A DNA stretch of 64,000 bases from Kitasatospora terrestris (GTDB taxonomy: Bacteria > Actinomycetota > Actinomycetes > Streptomycetales > Streptomycetaceae), in the NCBI RefSeq assembly GCF_039542905.1, contig NZ_BAABIS010000001.1:6324001-6388000 (forward strand). The letters are read 5' to 3'. A program made the position numbers and the translations under genes. Positions 43,683 through 51,792 of the stretch are shown piece by piece; the stretch's first letter is position 1, and every line of letters begins with the position of its first letter. Under the pieces are notes generated by a model, which was not told the origin of the DNA, ran no database searches, and saw only the letters and a list, made by a program, of their open reading frames with translations.

Positions 43683-44087
43683 ATGGTGCTGGACGCGGTG
43701 AGCTTCCTCGGTGCGGCGGTGCTGCTGGCGGGCCTACTGGTGGCGGAGGTCGGCCGGGCGGGGGCGAAGGAGCGCTCGGGCCGCCGGACGGCGCTCGCGG
43801 ACCGGCGTTTCCTGGCGGTGACGGGCCTGCACGCCGTGCTGGAGCTGCAGTTCGCGATGCTGGAGATCGGGATCCCGCTGTGGATCGCGCTGCACACCGG
43901 GGCGCCGCGGGCGCTGATCGCGGCGGTCGGCGGGGTCAACTGCCTGGCCGTGGTGCTGTTCCAGGTGCGGGCTGGCCGCGGGGTGACGGATGTGCGGAGC
44001 GCGGCGCGGGCGTGCGCCTGGGGCGGGGTGCTGCTGGCGGGGGTGCTGCTGCACAGCCTCGCGGAGCTGCTCACCTCGGTGGGCCCT
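43683..44087 (+). pseudogene. MFS transporter fragment
   Basis: About 135 residues of a major-facilitator protein, from a point inside the fold (MVLDAVSFLGAAVLLAGLLV) to LLHSLAELLTSVG, with three to four membrane helices and a cytoplasmic loop (KERSGRRTALADRRFLAVTG). Both ends are missing: no start region upstream, and after 44087 the frame runs into Arg-rich non-membrane sequence. It abuts the ArsR remnant on the opposite strand, so this looks like the residue of a regulator/transporter pair lost by deletion. Confidence 0.7.
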
Positions 44088-44157
44088 GACGTGCGCGGGC
44101 GCCGACGCAGGTGCGATCGGACGCCGCCGCTGGTCCGCGCGCCCCACGGGGGTGGGC

Positions 44158-44200
44158 ACGTGCAGCAGCCCCGGACCCACCGCGTGGGTCCGGGGCTGTG
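44158..44200. repeat. 43-bp terminator repeat, left copy
   Basis: Contains a perfect 14-bp hairpin (44167-44180 with 44184-44197). The 43-bp segment is matched at 40 of 43 positions by the copy at 46266-46308, the differences lying in the loop. It functions plausibly as a terminator for the minus-strand gene ending at 44215. Confidence 0.88.
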
Positions 44201-44214
44201 TCTGCGCGGGCGGC

Positions 44215-44601
44215 TCACATGCCGGTGCAGGTGTGCCGCGGGTGGTCGAGGCCCCCGATGGCGTCGGCCAGGCTCCAGCCGGTGACCACGAGGAGGAGCG
44301 CGGCCGTGCCGAGGAGCAGCGCGGCCGCCACCGTCGGGGCGGTGCCCGGGCGGGTGGTGGGGCGGAGCAGCAGGACGGCGCAGGCCGCGGCCGCGATCTC
44401 CAGCAGGGGCGCCGCTCCCAGTGCCGCCCAGGCGCCGACCGTCACGGGGGCGGCCTCCAGGCAGTGGTTGAGCCGCCGGGGTACCGCGTCCAGGTAGGCG
44501 TCGTGCCCGTACGCGGCGCAGGCCCAGCCGAGGGCGGCGGCCAGGAGGGCCAGGACGATGGCGGGGGCGAGCCGTCGGCCCGCTGATGTCGTCTCGTTCA
44601 T
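44215..44601 (-). CDS. Small integral membrane protein
   Basis: 128 residues, about three membrane helices (ALVLAL-type near 12-30, AWAALGAAPLLEIAAAACAVLLL near 55-78 and PTVAAALLLGTAALLLVVTGW near 88-108), short cytoplasmic/outer loops and two conserved-looking cysteines at the ends. No recognised domain. It begins 1 bp after the stop of the amidase protein gene, so it is co-transcribed and probably coupled. A role as immunity or anchoring partner of the amidase is an inference from gene order only. Confidence 0.6.
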   Translation of the reverse strand: MNETTSAGRRLAPAIVLALLAAALGWACAAYGHDAYLDAVPRRLNHCLEAAPVTVGAWAALGAAPLLEIAAAACAVLLLRPTTRPGTAPTVAAALLLGTAALLLVVTGWSLADAIGGLDHPRHTCTGM

Positions 44602-44602
44602 C

Positions 44603-45868
44603 TCAGTACCAGTTCGGTTCGACCCGGACGTAGTGGAGCTTCTGTCGACCCTCGGTCTGCGCCTCGTGGCCGGAGCGCCCGTCCATGCTGACGTTCATCC
44701 GCGAGCTGTTGTGCTGGCTGTACCGGATGTCGCCGTCGGGGGTGACCGCGGTGACGACGGCGGTGTGGTGGATGTTGCCGGGTTTGAGGTCGGGGTTGAG
44801 GTCGTTGTCGTCCTCCAGGAAGACCAGGTCGCCCGGCTTGACTTCGCCGGGCGGGACCTCGCGGCCGCCGTTGCCGACCATGAAGTCGTGCAGGTTCTGC
44901 GCGCCGCCCCAGGCGTGGCTGTGCTGCTGGCCGATGATGCCGAGGCCGAGCCAGCCCGGGTCGCGGCCGCGGTTCCAGGCGTCGCCCTCCAGGGTCCAGT
45001 CGCCCTTCATGTGGACGCCGGACTGGAACAGCGCCTCGGAGGCGAAGTTGGTGCAGTTGTTCTCGTCGTCGAAGTCGCCGGAGTCGTCGTTCCAGTGGGC
45101 CAGCACCCACTCGACCATCTTCACGCGGTCCCATTTACGGTCCGGGCCGCCGCGCAGGTCCTCCTTGACCGCGTCCGGGACACCGGGGAGGTTGGCGAGC
45201 TTCACCGGTTCCGCCAGCTCCAACTGCCGCTGCTGCTCGGGGGTGAGCGAGGCCCACCACCGGGAGACCAGTGCGGGGTCCTTGCCGTCCGGTATGTCGC
45301 CAGCGAGCATGGCGAGTTGGATCTGCGAGGCCTCCCCCTGGAGTTGGTCGAGCGCCTTCTCGGGGTCGGTCTCGCAGGTGGCGGCGCCCAGCTTGTGCAG
45401 TTCGGCACTGGCCTGCTCGTCGGCCTGGCGGGCTTCCCGGAGGGCTTCCTTGATCAGGTCCGACACCTCGTTCAGGTGGCCGAGGCTCTCGCCAGTGACC
45501 TCACCCGTCGTCGAGACGGTCCCGTTCCCGTCCACCTCCAGCCGGTACGCCGAGGCGAGTTCGAGCGCGCGGGTGAGCGCCTGCTGGGCGTACTCGAGGG
45601 AGGATGCCAGGCCGTCGACGACCATCGCCACGCCGCGGGTGATGTCGGCGCCTGCTTCCAGGATGTCGGCCTGCTCTCCCAGCTTCTTGCCGGCGGCCTG
45701 GCCGACCTTGTCCTGCCAGTCCTCCTTGAGCGGGCCGATCCCGTTGTCGTGCAGGTCGTTGACGGCCTGCCAGGACTCCTTGGAGAGCGCCACCCAGCCT
45801 TCGGCGGCGCGGCGCAGCGAGGCGGGGTCGGCCCGGCGGAGAGTCGCGAAGTCGACCACGTCAGACAC
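44603..45868 (-). CDS. Helical-N-terminus protein with C-terminal amidase_6 (NlpC/CHAP-like) domain
   Basis: 421 residues from GTG 45868, overlapping the preceding gene. Residues 1-200 are a long helical region resembling WXG/LXG-type secretion modules (KESWQAVNDLHDN). An RWWASLTPEQQRQL motif lies at 203-216. From about 250 there is an amidase_6-type papain-like domain: NNCTNFASEAL with candidate nucleophile Cys272, then GNIHHTAVV with His367/368 and SQHN at 384-387. Likely a peptidoglycan or peptide amidase exported through a type VII-like route. No Sec signal. Substrate and target (self or rival) are unknown. Confidence 0.78.
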   Translation of the reverse strand: MSDVVDFATLRRADPASLRRAAEGWVALSKESWQAVNDLHDNGIGPLKEDWQDKVGQAAGKKLGEQADILEAGADITRGVAMVVDGLASSLEYAQQALTRALELASAYRLEVDGNGTVSTTGEVTGESLGHLNEVSDLIKEALREARQADEQASAELHKLGAATCETDPEKALDQLQGEASQIQLAMLAGDIPDGKDPALVSRWWASLTPEQQRQLELAEPVKLANLPGVPDAVKEDLRGGPDRKWDRVKMVEWVLAHWNDDSGDFDDENNCTNFASEALFQSGVHMKGDWTLEGDAWNRGRDPGWLGLGIIGQQHSHAWGGAQNLHDFMVGNGGREVPPGEVKPGDLVFLEDDNDLNPDLKPGNIHHTAVVTAVTPDGDIRYSQHNSSRMNVSMDGRSGHEAQTEGRQKLHYVRVEPNWY

Positions 45869-46181
45869 CTCCGCCGAGGTCGCCGACGGCGAGGTTCAGC
45901 CGGCGTACGGATTCCTGCTCGGCGGTGTCGTACGAGTGCGCGGACTGGCGCAGCTGGTCGGCGTAGGTGTGCAACTGCTGGACGACCGCGCTCATGTGGG
46001 TCTGCCAGTTGTCGGCACACTCGCGCAGCGCGGGAGCGGAGGCGAAACCGGAGTGCGCGGAGGCGGCGGTCAGGCTGTCGTCCAGCCAGTGGCCGGCGTG
46101 GGCGTCCAGCCGGGTGGAGGTCCCGCGGACGGCGTCGGCGGCGGTGTGCAGGCCTGCCGGACGGATGTGGATGTCGTACAT
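45861..46181 (-). CDS. EspC/WXG100-like type VII secretion-associated protein
   Basis: 106 residues from ATG 46181. A single helical-hairpin-like protein with the profile of ESX EspC-type proteins: RPAGLHTAADAVRGTSTRLDAH, an alanine-rich middle and a C-terminal VQQLHTYADQLRQSAHSYDTAEQ. Such proteins are exported by or assist ESX/type VII systems in actinobacteria. It is translated first and overlaps the amidase gene by 8 bp, indicating a pair. No ESX core genes are in the window, so the secretion machine would be encoded elsewhere. Confidence 0.65.
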   Translation of the reverse strand: MYDIHIRPAGLHTAADAVRGTSTRLDAHAGHWLDDSLTAASAHSGFASAPALRECADNWQTHMSAVVQQLHTYADQLRQSAHSYDTAEQESVRRLNLAVGDLGGGV

Positions 46182-46265
46182 GGATTCCCCGTTCCTGCCG
46201 TGTGATCGGCGACGGGGAGGACGATCACCGCACCGATCCGGTTCCCGGCGAACGGCGGGAAGCGG

Positions 46266-46308
46266 ACGTGCAGCAGCCCCGGACCCTCGCCGTGGGTCCG
46301 GGGCTGTG
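46266..46308. repeat. 43-bp terminator repeat, right copy
   Basis: Contains a 12-bp perfect hairpin (46275-46286 with 46294-46305). Together with the copy at 44158-44200 it brackets the three-gene EspC-amidase-membrane module (44215-46181) in direct orientation. Confidence 0.88.
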
Positions 46309-46414
46309 CCTCCGCAGGCCCGCCGGTGAGCAGGATGGGCCGCGGAGTCCGGGTGGGTCGCCGTCCCTGGCGGCCCACCCGGAGTACGGGGGTTGCGGGC
46401 TGGTGCGGAGGGGG

Positions 46415-47800
46415 TCAGAGCGGGCGGGAGGCGAGTTCCTGCGCGGCGCGCTTGCAGGCGAGCGCGATCTGGTCCTCGTTGACGGTGGTGAGGGTGCCGT
46501 TCTCGACGACGGCGTTGCCGTTGACGAAGAGCGCGGCGAGCGGCGGCAGGGCGCCGAGGGTGAGGGCGGCGACCGGGTCGGCGATCGAGGAGTGCATGAT
46601 GCCGTCGATCTTCCACAGGGCGAGGTCGGCGAGCTTGCCGGTCTCGATGGAGCCGATCTCGTTGTGGCGGCCGAGGACGCGGGCGCCGCCCATGGTGCCC
46701 AGGCGCAGGGCCTGACGGCCGGTCAGCGCGGTGGGGTAGCCGTGCAGGCGGTTGATCAGGAGGGCGTTGCGCAGCTCGGTGCCGAGCTCACCGGACTCGT
46801 TGGAGGCGGTGCCGTCCACGCCGAGGCCGACCGGCACGCCCGCGCGGAGCATGTCGGGGACGCGGGCGATGCCGGCCGCGAGGCGGGCGTTGGAGGACGG
46901 GCAGTGCGCGACACCCGTGCCCGTCTCGGCGAACTTGGCGATGTCGGAGTCGTTCATGTGGACGCAGTGGGCCATCCACACGTCCTCGCCGAGCCAGCCG
47001 GTGGACTCGAAGTAGTCGGTGGGGCCCATGCCGAAGAGCTGCTTGCAGAACTCCTCCTCCTCGGCGGTCTCCGAGCCGTGGGTGTGCAGGCGCACGCCCT
47101 TGCGGCGGGCGAGCACGGCGGACTCCCGCAGCAGTTCGGTGGAGACGGAGAACGGGGAGCAGGGCGCGATGGCGACGTGCAGCATCGAGCCGAAGGAGGG
47201 GTCGTGCCACTTGTCGACGGCCGCCTCGGAGGCGATCAGGATGTCCTCGGTCTTCTCGACCGCGTGGTCCGGCGGCAGGCCGCCGTCCTTCTTGGAGCGG
47301 TCCATCGAGCCGCGCAGCGCGGTGAAGCGCATGCCGAGCTGCTGGACGGCCTCGATGGAGGCGCCGAGCACGTCGCCGCCGCCCTGCGGGAAGACGTAGT
47401 GGTGGTCGGAGGCGGTGGTGCAGCCGGACTTGAGCAGCGCGGCGGCGGAGCCGAGCGAGGCGGCGTGCACCAGCTTGTCGTCGATCTGCGCCCAGGTCGG
47501 GTAGAGGGCGACCAGCCAGTCGAAGAGGATGTCGTCCTGGGCCAGGCCGCGGGTGATCCACTGGTAGAAGTGGTGGTGGGTGTTGACCAGGCCGGGGGTG
47601 ACCAGGTGGCCCTCGCCGTTGATCCGGCGCACCACGTTGTCCAGCCACGCGGGGGCGGGGCCGTCGCCGACCGACTCGATCGTGTTGCCGAGGATGACGA
47701 CGTGGCCGCGGGCGTACTCGGTGTCGTTGGCGTCGACGGTGGCGACGGCGACGTTCTCGATCACGATCCGCTGGTCGGCGGGTGGGGGCTGGACTGCCAT
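46415..47800 (-). CDS. 8-oxoguanine/guanine deaminase-like amidohydrolase
   Basis: 461 residues from ATG 47800 (GGAG 7 nt upstream). A TIM-barrel amidohydrolase: NTHHHFYQW with metal-binding histidines, HTHGSETAEEEEF, MAHCVHMND, and GLGVDGTASNESGEL with the catalytic Asp. This is the ATZ/TRZ subgroup containing 8-oxoguanine and guanine deaminases and hydroxydechloroatrazine ethylaminohydrolase. It could deaminate guanine-derived bases to feed urate production. It follows the NCS2 permease, overlapping it by 40 bp, in the purine catabolic operon. Confidence 0.85.
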   Translation of the reverse strand: MAVQPPPADQRIVIENVAVATVDANDTEYARGHVVILGNTIESVGDGPAPAWLDNVVRRINGEGHLVTPGLVNTHHHFYQWITRGLAQDDILFDWLVALYPTWAQIDDKLVHAASLGSAAALLKSGCTTASDHHYVFPQGGGDVLGASIEAVQQLGMRFTALRGSMDRSKKDGGLPPDHAVEKTEDILIASEAAVDKWHDPSFGSMLHVAIAPCSPFSVSTELLRESAVLARRKGVRLHTHGSETAEEEEFCKQLFGMGPTDYFESTGWLGEDVWMAHCVHMNDSDIAKFAETGTGVAHCPSSNARLAAGIARVPDMLRAGVPVGLGVDGTASNESGELGTELRNALLINRLHGYPTALTGRQALRLGTMGGARVLGRHNEIGSIETGKLADLALWKIDGIMHSSIADPVAALTLGALPPLAALFVNGNAVVENGTLTTVNEDQIALACKRAAQELASRPL

Positions 47801-49206
47801 GGTTGGACTCCAATGGGGGAGGGTGTGCGGCGGGCGCCGACGTGGTGGAACAGCAGGTTGAGCAGGACGGCTGCCAGGCAGCCGGCCGAGATGCCGGAGT
47901 GCATCAGGGTCCGTACGGCCTCCGGGAAGGCGTCGTAGAAGGTGGGGGCGGCGATCGGGACGATGCCTATCCCGAGCGACACCGACACCAGGACGGTGTT
48001 CCCGCCGGACTCCATCCCCGCCTCGGCGAGGGTGCGGATGCCGCTGGCGGCGACCGTGCCGAAGAGCACGATGCCCGCGCCGCCGAGGACCGGCTGCGGC
48101 ACCAGGGACACCAGCGACCCGAGGACCGGGAAGAGGCCCAGCAGGATCAGGATGCCTCCGCCCGCCGCCACCACGTAGCGGCTGCGGATCTTCGTGAGCG
48201 CCACCAGCCCGATGTTCTGGGCGAAGGCGCTGCAGGCGAAGCCGTTGAAGACCGGGCTGAGCGCGGTGGCCAGCCCGTCGGCCCGCAGACCGGCGGCCAG
48301 GGTGGGTTCGTCGGCCTCGCGGTCCACGATCCGTCCGAGCGCCAGCATGTCGGCGGTGGACTCGGTCATCGAGACCACCATGACGATGCAGAGCGAGACG
48401 ATCGCCGCGGCGTCGAAGACCGGCGCCCCGAAGTGGAAGGGGGAGGGGAGCGCGAAGACCGCGGCGTCCTGGACGGCGCCGAAGTCCGCGAGCCCCAGCG
48501 GGAAGGCGGCGGCGGTGCCGATCGCCAGCCCGATGAGCAGGGAGAGCTGCTGCCAGAAGCCGCGCAGCAGCCGGTTGCAGAGCACCACCGCGACCAGGGT
48601 GAGCGCGGCGAGGCCGATGGCCCGGACGGAGCCGTAGCCGGGTGCGGACGGGTTGCCGCCGCGTGCCCAGTTGACCGCGACCGGGAGCAGGGACACCCCG
48701 ATGAGGGTGATCACGGTGCCCTGGACGACCGGGGGGAAGAACCTGATCAGCTTGCAGAAGTACGGCGCCGCGAGGAGGCACAGGGTTCCCGCGACGATCA
48801 CCGCGCCGAAGATCACCGGAAGGGCGTCCTTCGGGCCGTGCTCCTTGGCGATCGCCAGCATCGGGGCGACGCCGGCGAACGACACGCCGTTGACGAACGG
48901 CAGCCGGGCGCCGATCCTCCAGATCCCCAGGGTCTGGAGGAGGGTGGCCAGTCCCGCGGTGAACAGGCTGGCCGAGATCAGCATGGCGAGTTCGCCGGGC
49001 GAGAGCCCGACGCCGGCGCCGACGATGAGCGGGGGTGCGACCACGCCCGCGTACATCGCGGCGACGTGCTGCAGCCCGGTGCCGAAGAGCTTCAGCGGGG
49101 GCAGCACCTCGTCCACGGGGTGGACCTCGCGGCCGGACGGTGCGTCGGGCCGCGAGGGCTGGTCGGGGTTGGTACCGCCGTCGGTACGGGTGGTGCGGAA
49201 ATCCAT
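47761..49206 (-). CDS. NCS2 purine/urate permease
   Basis: 481 residues with about 12-14 membrane helices. NCS2 hallmarks: LQHVAAMYAGVVAPPLIVGAG near the start, ESTADMLALGRIVDREADEPTLAAGLRADGLAT and the GGAGIVLFGTVAASG motif. The acidic/polar N-terminal 35 residues are cytosolic. It would import uric acid or xanthine by proton symport. It lies between uricase and the deaminase in the same direction, with a 179-bp leader before it that probably carries an extra promoter. The 3' end overlaps the next gene by 40 bp. Confidence 0.92.
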   Translation of the reverse strand: MDFRTTRTDGGTNPDQPSRPDAPSGREVHPVDEVLPPLKLFGTGLQHVAAMYAGVVAPPLIVGAGVGLSPGELAMLISASLFTAGLATLLQTLGIWRIGARLPFVNGVSFAGVAPMLAIAKEHGPKDALPVIFGAVIVAGTLCLLAAPYFCKLIRFFPPVVQGTVITLIGVSLLPVAVNWARGGNPSAPGYGSVRAIGLAALTLVAVVLCNRLLRGFWQQLSLLIGLAIGTAAAFPLGLADFGAVQDAAVFALPSPFHFGAPVFDAAAIVSLCIVMVVSMTESTADMLALGRIVDREADEPTLAAGLRADGLATALSPVFNGFACSAFAQNIGLVALTKIRSRYVVAAGGGILILLGLFPVLGSLVSLVPQPVLGGAGIVLFGTVAASGIRTLAEAGMESGGNTVLVSVSLGIGIVPIAAPTFYDAFPEAVRTLMHSGISAGCLAAVLLNLLFHHVGARRTPSPIGVQPWQSSPHPPTSGS

Positions 49207-49385
49207 GTCGAGCCCCTCAGTTGTGCTCGTGGGCTCCGGCGCGCCCGTGGCGCTGGAGAGTCCCGAGGGCGGGACGGCGGTGCAAGGGTCCCTCGGGCCG
49301 CTTCTCCAGGTCCCCGGGCCGGGTCGCCGAAGGCGAGCGCGGTCTCCGGTGGGTGGGGGGTGGAGAAGGTAGGGCGGGGAGGTCG

Positions 49386-50306
49386 TCAGGCGACCGGGAT
49401 GACCGGTACGACGCCCTCGCGGTGCACGGTGCCCTCGATCAGGCCGTACATCCGGTCGGCCGCGTAGTAGACCTCGTTCTCGTTCTTGAGACCGAAGGGC
49501 TCCAGGTCGACCAGGAAGTGGTGCTTGTTGGGGAGCTCCAGGCGGACCTCGTCCACCTCGGCGCGGTTGTTCAGCACCCGGGTGCCCATCGCGTGCAGGG
49601 TCTGCTGCAGCGAGTAGGAGTAGGTCTCCGCGAAGGCCTCCAGCATGTGGCGCTTCACGTGGTTGTACGAGCGGTTCCAGTTGGGCTGGGCCTCGTCGTC
49701 GCGGCCGTTGAAGCCGTACTTCCAACGGGCCGTCACCTGCGTGGCCAGGATGCGGTCGTACGCCTCCTGGAGGGTGGTGTACTTGTCCTTGATGTAGCCC
49801 CAGAACTCGGAGTTCGTGGAGTTCATCACGATCAGGTCCTTGAGGCCCGAGATGACCTGGACGTTCTCGCCGTCGTAGACGATCTCGCAGGTGCGGGTCT
49901 CCTGGCCGGTGCGGACGAAGGAGTGGCCCACCTCGTCCGCACCGATGAAGCGGGCCGAGGAGTCCGGGGTCTTGATCCGGTCCCAGGCGTACTCCTCGAT
50001 CCGGATCCGGGCGCTGTGCACGACGCCGCGCTCGGTGTCGTCGACGAAGTGGCGCGCCAGGGTGATGCCGAAGGCCTCGGCCGACTCGATCCCGTACTCC
50101 TTGGCGAAGGCGTACACGGTGTTCTTGGTGGTGTCGGTGGGCAGGCAGTTGGCGTTGGAGCCGGTGAGGTGGACGTCCTCGAACTCGCCCTGGAGGGAGA
50201 CCGAGACGTTGAGGTCCTTGATCTCGTGGCGGGTGGAGTCGCGGTAGATCCGGACGATGCGGTTCTCCGCCTTGCCGTACTGGTTCTGACCGAGCACGTG
50301 GGCCAT
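49386..50306 (-). CDS. Urate oxidase (uricase), factor-independent
   Basis: 306 residues from ATG 50306 (TAGGAG 7 nt upstream). Two tandem T-fold domains: LGQNQYGKAENRIVRIYRDS and the urate-pocket residues around NCLPTDTTKNTVYAFAKEYGIES, VNSEFWGY-like VMNSTNSEFWGYIKDKY, and ending LEPFGLKNENEVYYAADRMYGLIEGTVHR. Cofactorless O2-dependent oxidation of urate gives 5-hydroxyisourate and H2O2. It is third in the operon after OHCU decarboxylase and HIU hydrolase, the order of the three consecutive steps to allantoin. Confidence 0.96.
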   Translation of the reverse strand: MAHVLGQNQYGKAENRIVRIYRDSTRHEIKDLNVSVSLQGEFEDVHLTGSNANCLPTDTTKNTVYAFAKEYGIESAEAFGITLARHFVDDTERGVVHSARIRIEEYAWDRIKTPDSSARFIGADEVGHSFVRTGQETRTCEIVYDGENVQVISGLKDLIVMNSTNSEFWGYIKDKYTTLQEAYDRILATQVTARWKYGFNGRDDEAQPNWNRSYNHVKRHMLEAFAETYSYSLQQTLHAMGTRVLNNRAEVDEVRLELPNKHHFLVDLEPFGLKNENEVYYAADRMYGLIEGTVHREGVVPVIPVA

Positions 50307-50337
50307 GACGTGGCTCCTAAGCGTTGAGGTCGGTCTA

Positions 50338-50673
50338 CTAGCTTCCGCGGTAGACCGAGTAGCCGAACGGGTTGAGCAGCAGCGGCACGTGGTAGTGGTG
50401 CTGCGCGGGCGCGACCGTGAAGACGATCGAGACCTCGGGGAAGAACGGCGTCTCCTCGGACTTCGCCGCGTAGTAGGCGGCGGTGTCGAAGAGCAGCCGG
50501 ACGACCGAGCCCGCCTCCACGGCCGGCAGGTCCTTGGCCCGGCCGTCGGAGTCCGTGGCGGAGGTGCCGAGCACCTTCCAGCCACCCTCGGTGTGCAGTG
50601 CGAGCTCGACCGGGACGCCCTCGGCGGGGCGGCCGACGCTGGTGTCGAGCACGTGCGTGGAGATGCCAGTCAT
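50338..50673 (-). CDS. 5-Hydroxyisourate hydrolase (transthyretin-like)
   Basis: 111 residues, the full length of the family. STHVLDTSVGRPAEGVPVEL at the start, AQHHYHVPLLLNPFGYSVYRGS at the end; the terminal YRGS is the signature distinguishing HIU hydrolase from transthyretin. Catalytic histidines are in the HVLD and HYHVP segments. It opens the hydroxyisourate ring to OHCU. Between OHCU decarboxylase and uricase in one operon, 31 bp before the uricase start. Confidence 0.95.
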   Translation of the reverse strand: MTGISTHVLDTSVGRPAEGVPVELALHTEGGWKVLGTSATDSDGRAKDLPAVEAGSVVRLLFDTAAYYAAKSEETPFFPEVSIVFTVAPAQHHYHVPLLLNPFGYSVYRGS

Positions 50674-50724
50674 GGGTGGTGATGACCTTAACTGTGGCAG
50701 GGAATGACGGTCCGTCGAGTCGGG

Positions 50725-51228
50725 TCAGGACTCGCCGAGCAGTCGGTCGATCCGAATGTCGTTGATCTTGCGCAGCTCTCCGCGGACGATCTCCGCCTCG
50801 GTGGCGGCGTCGTTGGGGAATCGCTCGCGGAGCGAGGCGAGCATGGTGGCCGCGGTGCGGCCGGTCGCGCAGATCAGGAACACGTGGCCGAACTTCGCCT
50901 CGTAGGCGGCGTTGGCCTCGTGCAGCTCGTCGAGCAGGGCGGTGTCCGCCCCCTGGATGCCGGACTGCTCGCGCTCGGAGGTGGCGTCGCCGGTCTTCGG
51001 CTTGCCGATCCGGGCGTGGCCGGCCATGGCGTCGGCCAGGTCCTGGACGGTCAGCCCGGCCATCGCCTTCGCGTTGGCGTCGAGCAGGGCGTCACGGTCG
51101 GACCAGGGCCGGCTCGCCGCGACGGCGGCAGCCCAGGCAGGGCTGGAGCAGATCTCCAGCAGGGTCTCCTGCAGCTCTGCGGCGGGAGCCGCCGCCAGAG
51201 CGTCAAGAGCGTCGGGATGCTTGGTCAC
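50725..51228 (-). CDS. 2-Oxo-4-hydroxy-4-carboxy-5-ureidoimidazoline (OHCU) decarboxylase
   Basis: 167 residues from GTG 51228 (AGGAGG 7 nt upstream); an in-frame start at 51255 lacks a ribosome site. Diagnostic blocks: GHARIGKP and KFGHVFLICATGRTA, both in the substrate pocket of OHCU decarboxylase. It converts OHCU to S-allantoin. First gene of the urate operon; its promoter (51262-51290) carries the shared inverted repeat on its -35. Confidence 0.95.
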   Translation of the reverse strand: MTKHPDALDALAAAPAAELQETLLEICSSPAWAAAVAASRPWSDRDALLDANAKAMAGLTVQDLADAMAGHARIGKPKTGDATSEREQSGIQGADTALLDELHEANAAYEAKFGHVFLICATGRTAATMLASLRERFPNDAATEAEIVRGELRKINDIRIDRLLGES

Positions 51229-51261
51229 GGGTGGACCTCCTAAGAGTGGTGCCACCCGGAA

Positions 51262-51301
51262 AAGCTAGATCGACCACCCCAGGTCGTCAACACTTTGTTG
51301 A
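51262..51301 (-). promoter_or_regulatory. Promoter and operator of the urate operon
   Basis: Minus strand: -35 TTGACG (51285-51290), 17-bp spacer, -10 TAGCTT (51262-51267). TCAAC-ACTTT-GTTGA (51287-51301) is a perfect inverted repeat overlapping the -35. A strong candidate site for the IclR-type regulator. Confidence 0.72.
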
Positions 51302-51420
51302 ACTGTTGGTGGTTACGTTTTGCGCCGGGGCCCGTTGCGGCCCCGTGTCGTGTGCGATTCACCAAGTGTGCCCCGGCTCGTGGCCGGTACAGACTGGGCG
51401 AAGCCGGACGGGCGCGGGCG

Positions 51421-51792
51421 TCAGCCCTTCTCCTGCCGGTTGAGGTAGTTGTACACGGTGAACCGGCTGACGCCCAGCGCCGACGCGACCGTCTCCACCC
51501 CGTGGCGGACGGTGAAGGCGCCGCGTTCCTCCAGGAGGGCGACCACCCGCTGCTTCTCGGCGCGGTCCAGCTCGGCGAGCGGACGGCCGTCGAACTGGCG
51601 GGCCATCTCGGCGAGCAGGCGGTCGAGGGCGCTGCTCAGGTGGGGCAGCCGCACGGCCACCGCCGGCGCGCCGTCCCACTCCAGGACGACGTCCTCGGCC
51701 CGGGCCTCGGCGGGCTCGACCGCGGTCGCGCCGACCGCGTCCAGCAGCGGCTTTATCGCCGCTGTGAGCGGGTGTTCCAGGGCGTTGCTCAC
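51421..51792 (-). CDS. YheO/DauR-type helix-turn-helix protein (HTH_22)
   Basis: 123 residues. The C-terminus reads LLEERGAFTVRHGVETVASALGVSRFTVYNYLN, the conserved C-terminal HTH of the YheO/DauR family, which normally follows a PAS-like sensor. Here the sensor is missing; the first 80 residues are short and helical. Translation is coupled by ATGA to the DUF77 protein upstream, so the two may form a split sensor-DNA-binding pair. Regulation of the uric acid operon is inferred from location. Confidence 0.78.
   Translation of the reverse strand: MSNALEHPLTAAIKPLLDAVGATAVEPAEARAEDVVLEWDGAPAVAVRLPHLSSALDRLLAEMARQFDGRPLAELDRAEKQRVVALLEERGAFTVRHGVETVASALGVSRFTVYNYLNRQEKG

Noticed and set aside
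43425..44285. Single 286-codon plus-strand gene
   Set aside because: Only the stretch 43683-44087 looks like a protein (MFS); before it the frame is antisense to the ArsR remnant and after it it is Arg-rich noise, so it is called as a fragment.
44158..46308. Insertion sequence or transposon ends
   Set aside because: The 43-bp copies are direct repeats containing terminator hairpins; no transposase is present and no target-site duplication was seen.
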